Source: Candidatus Brocadia sp.
GTDB lineage: Bacteria > Planctomycetota > Brocadiia > Brocadiales > Brocadiaceae
Reading direction: 5' to 3'
Length of the DNA stretch: 64,000 nucleotides
Assembly: GCA_011525665.1 (NCBI GenBank)
Contig: WYAU01000008.1
Location: 1 to 64,000, forward strand
Shown here: piece by piece, positions 59,161-64,000 of the stretch
Position numbering within the stretch: the stretch's first letter is position 1
Layout of the letters: the number at the start of each line of letters is the position of its first letter
Position numbers and translations under genes: made by a program
Notes under the pieces: generated by a model
What the model saw: the letters and a program-made list of their open reading frames with translations, nothing else
Database searches by the model: none
Told to the model about the DNA's origin: nothing

Positions 59161-61170
59161 CTATGTGAGGGATTCCTGAATAAACTGATAAAAATTTTCA
59201 CGGTAATTTTCTTTATAGCGATATCTATCCAGATCCGCATTTTCGATCATATTCATGGATTTCTTTGTCATAAATTCTAGGGCATTCCCCAGTTTATTCG
59301 TATCATTTACGTAACAGACAGGACAAAAGGCAGGAGACCCGTCATTTTCGAAAACATCCGTCTTGTAGTGGTTGTATCTGTTCCATTTGTCATAAAGCAA
59401 AACCGGAATCCCGTTAATAAGGGCTTCGTCTATGGTCGTTGAAGAATAGCTTATCAAGAAGTCTGTAGCCGCAAGAACCTCAGAAAATGGCCCTTCCCTT
59501 TGAATTATAAATCTATCGGAAGCGGGTAAAAGTGTCTTTATTTCGTCATTATTCAGGTGAAAGCCGGGGTGTATTCTGATTATTAATTTCAGGTTTTTGT
59601 TCTTATCGGCTACATGAATGATGTCAGAGAGTGAAGAAAAAAATTCGTCCAGGGTTTCAACAAAATGATACCTTTCCGCCTGCCGCCCTTTCGCAATGGT
59701 AGCGTGAGTGGCTACAATGTCATCCGGAGAAAGACCAAATTTTGATTTTTGTGAAGATTTTTTCATTTCCCTTAAATCGGCAAAAATAAGAGGGCCGGTC
59801 TTTAATTCTTCATTTTTTATCCAGTCGTGTCTTTTTTTGAAATAGTGTAAATTATCTTCTTGCACGGGGGTACTCAAAGCAACGTGTGTATAATCGCTTA
59901 ACATAAAACCTTTACACAGATTCAGCAGTTCAATTTCATGATACAGATCAACCGGCGCAGGAGTTACACCATGAGAGATAAACAATGATGTCATTTTCAT
60001 CTTTTTGGCAAGTTCTCCTGCAACGGACATGATGCCCAATGCGTAAAAAGACATTACGATCTTTTTATTACATCTTTCAAATAAGTATTTCAAATTATGC
60101 GCATGTAACAGCATCAAGGACATATATTTCTTAAAACCTGTTTCTATTTTTTGCATCAATACATCATGATAACTGACACCATTATATTCAAAGAGAGATG
60201 TATCAGACGCATTACCAATAGAGGCTATACACTCCATCAAATTTGAGTGTTCCCCCCTGTCAACGGTTTTATGAATAAAAGCAGGATTTATAACATAATA
60301 TCGGCGCGAATTGCTACGCAAAATTGATTTTACAAAAGAAATACTGTTGAAGCAGATCAACTTTGATAATTTTCCGGTGTAATCGATCCCTAAAAATGTA
60401 ATATTTCCGTCTCTTCGTGATAATTGAGCAGTTAATTTGTCAAAGCCGTATCCTAAGCCGGGGATAAAAATTATCTTTTTCCCTTTTTGGAGACGCAGAG
60501 AAAGAAAGGTCACAAACTTCTCTACAGATATGTTCAGCGATTTCACGGTTACGTTAATGGCATGGATAATCCCCTTAATTCCCTGTAAAAAAGGGGGACC
60601 GGGGGGGTTGTCTGTGCTTAATTTGGTCGCCCCTTTTTGTGTTGCCTTAAGTGGCTCATGGGAAATGTCATTTTCATTAAAGTTTACAAATGTTAAATTT
60701 TTATTTTTAGCATAAGCTTCTGCCAGGATTCCCGCATATCGCTCATTATCGGTAATCATACAAGAAGAAGTATGGCTTTTTTTTACATAAGCATATATTT
60801 CAGACATAGCGTTTTCCCTATAGATATTTTCGAGTACTTCCAATATCTTAAATAGGTGATTTAAATAGAGCCTTATGTAATGAGAGAATTCTGTTTCGTA
60901 ACAATTCTTAAGACCGTTGCCATCAAAGAACTTGAAATTCTCATGAATGTAGTTCATTACTTTTTCGGTTTCGATAATTATCTTTTTATGGGATTCATTA
61001 TTAAAATATGGCACTGTATTCCTGTATACGATACCCTGTTTTTTCAGGTAGGCCTGAAGCCTCGGTTCTAGTGCAACAATGATAAAATCATCGATACTGA
61101 AATTATTCTTATGGAGAAAAGCCGAAAAAGCTTTAAACTCATCTATGAACTCGATAACAGCAAACTTCAT
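59161..61170 (-). CDS. large GT-B-like capsule biosynthesis protein with an in-frame repeat insert
   Basis: This 669-residue protein is started at ATG 61170, 1 bp after the methyltransferase stop (TAAGATG), rather than an upstream ATG inside the methyltransferase gene. The C-terminal half has 'ATHATIAKGRQAERYHFVETLDEF', 'LKLIIRIHPGFHLNNDEIK', 'FIIQREGPFSEVLAATDFLISYSSTTIDEALINGIPVLLYDKWNRYNHY', a GT-B donor-domain pattern seen in capsule and CDP-polyol transferases. The N-terminal half is a helical domain of unknown role. Residues about 185-200 (NPPGPPFLQGIKGII) are encoded by a C/G-rich inverted repeat block (60568-60613) that looks like an inserted repeat. Confidence 0.75.
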   Translation of the reverse strand: MKFAVIEFIDEFKAFSAFLHKNNFSIDDFIIVALEPRLQAYLKKQGIVYRNTVPYFNNESHKKIIIETEKVMNYIHENFKFFDGNGLKNCYETEFSHYIRLYLNHLFKILEVLENIYRENAMSEIYAYVKKSHTSSCMITDNERYAGILAEAYAKNKNLTFVNFNENDISHEPLKATQKGATKLSTDNPPGPPFLQGIKGIIHAINVTVKSLNISVEKFVTFLSLRLQKGKKIIFIPGLGYGFDKLTAQLSRRDGNITFLGIDYTGKLSKLICFNSISFVKSILRSNSRRYYVINPAFIHKTVDRGEHSNLMECIASIGNASDTSLFEYNGVSYHDVLMQKIETGFKKYMSLMLLHAHNLKYLFERCNKKIVMSFYALGIMSVAGELAKKMKMTSLFISHGVTPAPVDLYHEIELLNLCKGFMLSDYTHVALSTPVQEDNLHYFKKRHDWIKNEELKTGPLIFADLREMKKSSQKSKFGLSPDDIVATHATIAKGRQAERYHFVETLDEFFSSLSDIIHVADKNKNLKLIIRIHPGFHLNNDEIKTLLPASDRFIIQREGPFSEVLAATDFLISYSSTTIDEALINGIPVLLYDKWNRYNHYKTDVFENDGSPAFCPVCYVNDTNKLGNALEFMTKKSMNMIENADLDRYRYKENYRENFYQFIQESLT

Positions 61171-61171
61171 C

Positions 61172-62062
61172 TTACAGCCTCGCAATTGCAATAAGCGTGT
61201 CACTTCTTCCATTCGACTTTACATAATTCCTATAAAAATCTTCGACGGGTTTATATGCATCACATATATCAAATACTGGCGTTTCTATCTGTGGCTTGCC
61301 TGTGGTAAGCCAGCTGCAGAGATTGATAAGCCCGTACCTCTGCTCAAATCGTGTTTCCACATTTTCGTATCGAGCCTTTTTAAGACAATCCAGCAATGTT
61401 TCACGGCTGAAATAATTTACATGCGCCCTTATCCAATAGAAATTATTATATTCTTCACAACTATCCAAAAGCGCCTCTCTGAGATTGGGCACCTCACATA
61501 TCAACGTACCTCCGGAATTCACGAAATTTCGTATTTTCGCAAGGAACATAATAGGGTCAGATATGTGTTCAAGGACATGAAAAACAGTAACCACATCAAA
61601 CCGCCCAATGTTTCTATCCGGATTATTTACATCGAAATTCATAATCTGCACAGAACTGTGGTTATTTGCTATATTTCGCCTTTCGTCGCTGATTTCTATC
61701 CCGGTAACATTTTTATACCCGGAATTATATAATTCGTTCACAAAGAACCCGTAACCGGAGCCCACGTCTAATATGCTGCACGTATTATTTTGAAAAAGTT
61801 CCTTAATAAGCTTTACGCGCCGAGCCGTGTCACATTTATTATTTATCCTCAGTTTTTCGTAATCGATCTCCTTTTGCCTGTTTTTATCCTGCATGTTTTT
61901 ATTATAAAATTCTCTATCTTCTCCTTCTGCCGGTCTAGGCAAAAGTTGAACATGATTACAATTCCTGCACCTGAAAACTTTGAATCCGGTTTTCTCATCT
62001 CTGAGTTCTGACTTAAGCAGTTCAAATTCTCGTGAGTCGCAAAGGTTACAAGTATCTTTCAT
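61172..62062 (-). CDS. SAM-dependent methyltransferase with N-terminal zinc-ribbon-like motif (Methyltransf_23)
   Basis: This 296-residue protein opens with MKDTCNLCDSREFELLKSEL and CRNCNHVQLLPRP, a CxxC...CxxC pair that should bind zinc. The methyltransferase core follows with SILDVGSGYGFFVNELYNSG (motif I), 'VTGIEISDERRNIANNHSSVQ' and 'RFDVVTVFHVLEHISDPIMFLAKIRNFVNSGGTLICEVPNLREALL'. This layout is common among sugar-associated and polysaccharide-locus methyltransferases. Its ATG overlaps the stop of the flippase gene, and its stop lies 1 bp before the next gene, so the three are tightly linked. Confidence 0.92.
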   Translation of the reverse strand: MKDTCNLCDSREFELLKSELRDEKTGFKVFRCRNCNHVQLLPRPAEGEDREFYNKNMQDKNRQKEIDYEKLRINNKCDTARRVKLIKELFQNNTCSILDVGSGYGFFVNELYNSGYKNVTGIEISDERRNIANNHSSVQIMNFDVNNPDRNIGRFDVVTVFHVLEHISDPIMFLAKIRNFVNSGGTLICEVPNLREALLDSCEEYNNFYWIRAHVNYFSRETLLDCLKKARYENVETRFEQRYGLINLCSWLTTGKPQIETPVFDICDAYKPVEDFYRNYVKSNGRSDTLIAIARL

Positions 62063-63540
62063 GCCTGGACTTCTTTTCGTCTTGCAGAGCCAAGTAAGGA
62101 AGCAAAAACCTTTTCAACGGAATGTTTAGTTATCACCTTTGACGTGATTCCGATGCAAATGAATAAAAAGATAAAAACCGTTTTTATCAGATACACATAC
62201 ATAATGTTAAATTCTCTTGCTCTAAGATACAAGACAGAAACCGCTGCCCCTGCAATAAGTACAAACAACTGAGCTATTGTCTTCCATTCATATTCAATTC
62301 TGTATAATTTCTGCCCGACGAAGGTTAAAATACTGTACATGACAATATAACCCGTATTTACCGAAATTCCCGCACCAATTAAGCCAAATTTTGGTATCAA
62401 TAGTATGTTTGATATTACATTTGCAAGAGTACCAACTACGGTTATAGGAAATATCCAGTATGCCTTTTTTGTATATGCATATTGAACCCCGACAAACATG
62501 CCAAACGTTTGTGTGGCAACGCCCGCCGAAATAATAATTATTATATCAATCGCTTCATAATAGGGTGCAGGCGCTACAGTATATACTATTTCCTGGGCAA
62601 AGAGGATTAACAAAAGCACTGGCATCAGGGTGATGTAAGAAAATATGGTAAATATCCTTCCTACCGGAACTGAGCCATCTTTGCCTTTATCAAATACCTC
62701 TCTGTAATACACAGGTTGAAATGAAGACCAGACGGTGCTCATTAAGAAGAACAGGGTATTGCCTATCGTTTGACCGATATTAAAAACCCCAACCGCTGAG
62801 AGAGAAAGCATGTTATTTAACAAATACTTATCAAAAAACTTACTAATAAAACCTGTAAAGGATTTTGGTACTACTTGCAGTCCGTATTTTATGTTCTCCA
62901 GTAAAATTTTGCCATTAAGGATAAACAGAGAGTTTTTATTAAAATGAAAAAGCATTACAAGACAGACAGTGAAGGCTCCTGAAAGTGAACCGTAGATCAT
63001 ACCCATATACGACATTTTAAAATACCACACCAGCAATAAACTCATTCCCGTAGAAATAGCCGCTTGCAGGATGGTAAATAGTGAATGAAACACCGCCTTT
63101 TCCATATTTTGATACAGGCGCAGGTAAAATGTAATGATCTGACCCAAATAGGCGCTTATATACGCAATAAAGACGGCATGTCCATAAATGGCATTACCCG
63201 TTATTATGCTTGCGATGATTCCTTTTAGACTAAAAACAATCACAGAGGATATGATCAATGACGTGTATAAAAATAATTGAGAGGAAAAAACAAGGGAGTT
63301 CAGTTTTTCATGGTCTTTCCTGTATTCAAAATAGTATCTCTCAGCGCCAAAGGTTACCCCGAGGCTGAAAATGCCCACTGCAATGGCGGGAAACACACCG
63401 GAAAGAACTACAATACCAAAATCTTCCGGGGTTAATATCCTGGTTAAAATTGGCAGGGAAAGCAGATTGAGTCCGTACCCAATGAATCTGGGCGCGGCAT
63501 AAATAAATATATTCCTTATATTCTTTTCGGTTAATGCCAT
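62059..63540 (-). CDS. Wzx-type polysaccharide flippase
   Basis: This 493-residue membrane protein starts MALTEKNIRNIFIYAAPRFI (ATG at 63540, overlapping the end of the upstream gene; a TTG at 63564 would add eight residues). About 12 to 14 hydrophobic helices follow. It has 'GLNLLSLPILTRILTPEDFGIVVLSGVFPAI' near the N-terminus, the 'LPxLTRxLxPxDFG' signature of polysaccharide biosynthesis transporters. 'GLQVVPKSFTGFISKFFDKYLLNNMLSLSAVGVFNIGQTIGN' is the second repeat start, also typical. It flips polyprenyl-linked sugars across the inner membrane, giving the export step for this glycan locus. Confidence 0.92.
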   Translation of the reverse strand: MALTEKNIRNIFIYAAPRFIGYGLNLLSLPILTRILTPEDFGIVVLSGVFPAIAVGIFSLGVTFGAERYYFEYRKDHEKLNSLVFSSQLFLYTSLIISSVIVFSLKGIIASIITGNAIYGHAVFIAYISAYLGQIITFYLRLYQNMEKAVFHSLFTILQAAISTGMSLLLVWYFKMSYMGMIYGSLSGAFTVCLVMLFHFNKNSLFILNGKILLENIKYGLQVVPKSFTGFISKFFDKYLLNNMLSLSAVGVFNIGQTIGNTLFFLMSTVWSSFQPVYYREVFDKGKDGSVPVGRIFTIFSYITLMPVLLLILFAQEIVYTVAPAPYYEAIDIIIIISAGVATQTFGMFVGVQYAYTKKAYWIFPITVVGTLANVISNILLIPKFGLIGAGISVNTGYIVMYSILTFVGQKLYRIEYEWKTIAQLFVLIAGAAVSVLYLRAREFNIMYVYLIKTVFIFLFICIGITSKVITKHSVEKVFASLLGSARRKEVQA

Positions 63541-64000
63541 TTTACAACATTCTCTTTTCCCCAAAGTTCAGCATATTTCAGGTTTGCGTATTCAAGTGCA
63601 TCTTCCCTTGTCCCGCCTTCTTTAAGCTTTTCAAATAACCAGCTAATGTATTGTCCCATTCTCAGGGAGGCGTTTCCATCTTTAAAAGGGTCTCTATCTT
63701 TAACCCAATCAGATACGTCTCCAAAGCCTGGAATACTTTCTGGATGTTCCCTATATTTTTGAATTGCAGAAAAAAGATCGTCCAAACTGTCAAAAACGAT
63801 CTTTCCCTTTCCCCATTGATATACAGGGTTGGAATATAATTTTTCCAGGTCTAAGAATACCGTTGGAGTTCCAGACAGATATGACTCCAAAGCAACCGTG
63901 CCGCTTAGTAAAAGCCCTACACACACATCGGCAGCCTGAGCTGCTTCTGTTGGATATTGTTCTGTAACATAACTCCCGCTCTCCATGAATATGCATCTCC
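63531..64000 (-). CDS. glycan-locus protein, C-terminal part (cut by window edge)
   Basis: The frame is open to the right edge, so only about 155 residues are visible. 'VTEQYPTEAAQAADVCVGLLLSGTVALESYLSGTPTVFLDLEKLYSNPVYQWGKGKIVFDSLDDLFSAIQKYRE' resembles the C-terminal donor part of GT-B-type capsule transferases, in which a G-T/S-xxxE stretch precedes a hydrophobic strand. 'DRDPFKDGNASLRMGQYISWL' and the last segment look helical. The ATG at 63986 is probably internal. The stop overlaps the flippase start. Family assignment is uncertain. Confidence 0.6.
   Translation of the reverse strand, partial: RCIFMESGSYVTEQYPTEAAQAADVCVGLLLSGTVALESYLSGTPTVFLDLEKLYSNPVYQWGKGKIVFDSLDDLFSAIQKYREHPESIPGFGDVSDWVKDRDPFKDGNASLRMGQYISWLFEKLKEGGTREDALEYANLKYAELWGKENVVKWH

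Noticed and set aside
61079-61732. 217-codon plus-strand ORF over the methyltransferase
   Set aside because: It is antisense to a methyltransferase with clear SAM motifs.

Overview
The window looks like a chromosomal segment of a Gram-negative, cell-envelope-rich bacterium. My best guess is a planctomycete of the anammox (Brocadiales) type. The hints are membrane proteins with C-terminal TPR arrays, a long glycan locus full of B12-binding and SPASM radical SAM proteins, TCA genes interleaved with envelope genes, and many short palindromic repeats. This is inference: no rRNA or anammox marker gene is present. By eye the right third (about 40-64 kb) is more AT-rich than the left two thirds.

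Region 1 (1-8.1 kb): the end of an ABC-type substrate-binding protein, small accessory proteins (DUF488, a Cys-rich peptide, a DUF442 phosphatase), then a minus-strand exporter operon: HlyD adaptor, two ATPases, two ABC-2 permeases. It resembles YbhGFSR, but with the tandem ATPase split into two genes. A 42-codon ORF resembling a hemerythrin fragment sits between the second ATPase and the permeases, and a hemerythrin-like lipoprotein lies upstream of the operon. Region 2 (8.2-14.2 kb): CBS protein, hslVU behind a long structured leader, a class I amidotransferase-like hydrolase, a Fur/PerR regulator with an operator over its own promoter, and a primary-type sigma factor.

Region 3 (14.2-21.2 kb, minus strand): a frameshifted TMTC-like TPR membrane protein, a decayed sulfurtransferase, and a cluster of four uncharacterised membrane or exported proteins headed by a DUF6754-like protein, with a decayed HEPN gene inside it. 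Region 4 (21.5-24.7 kb, plus strand): floA, tRNA-Leu(CAA), a DUF1622 protein and folC. Region 5 (24.7-36.3 kb, minus strand): a two-receiver histidine kinase, succinate dehydrogenase/fumarate reductase flavoprotein and two membrane subunits (no iron-sulfur subunit here), pyrE, mdh, an orphan DUF2281 protein, icd, an O-antigen-ligase/TPR protein and a coiled-coil protein.

Region 6 (36.3-40.6 kb): an accessory patch with a Uma2 nuclease, an MNT-HEPN toxin-antitoxin pair, decayed coiled-coil gene fragments, a duplicated glycosyltransferase scrap and an ISAzo13-type transposase whose second catalytic Asp appears replaced by Asn. Region 7 (40.6-64 kb, almost all minus strand): a surface-glycan locus with glycosyltransferases, three B12-binding radical SAM proteins, three radical SAM/SPASM proteins, two methyltransferases, a DUF2079 membrane protein, an aldolase/DUF115-like fusion, a PfkB kinase, a CMP-sugar synthetase-like protein, two large GT-B-like capsule proteins and a Wzx flippase. 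Together these look able to make, activate, transfer and export an unusual acidic or branched sugar. A complete 137-bp non-autonomous element with IS66-like ends and an 8-bp target duplication lies in this locus; a second, truncated copy lies beside icd.
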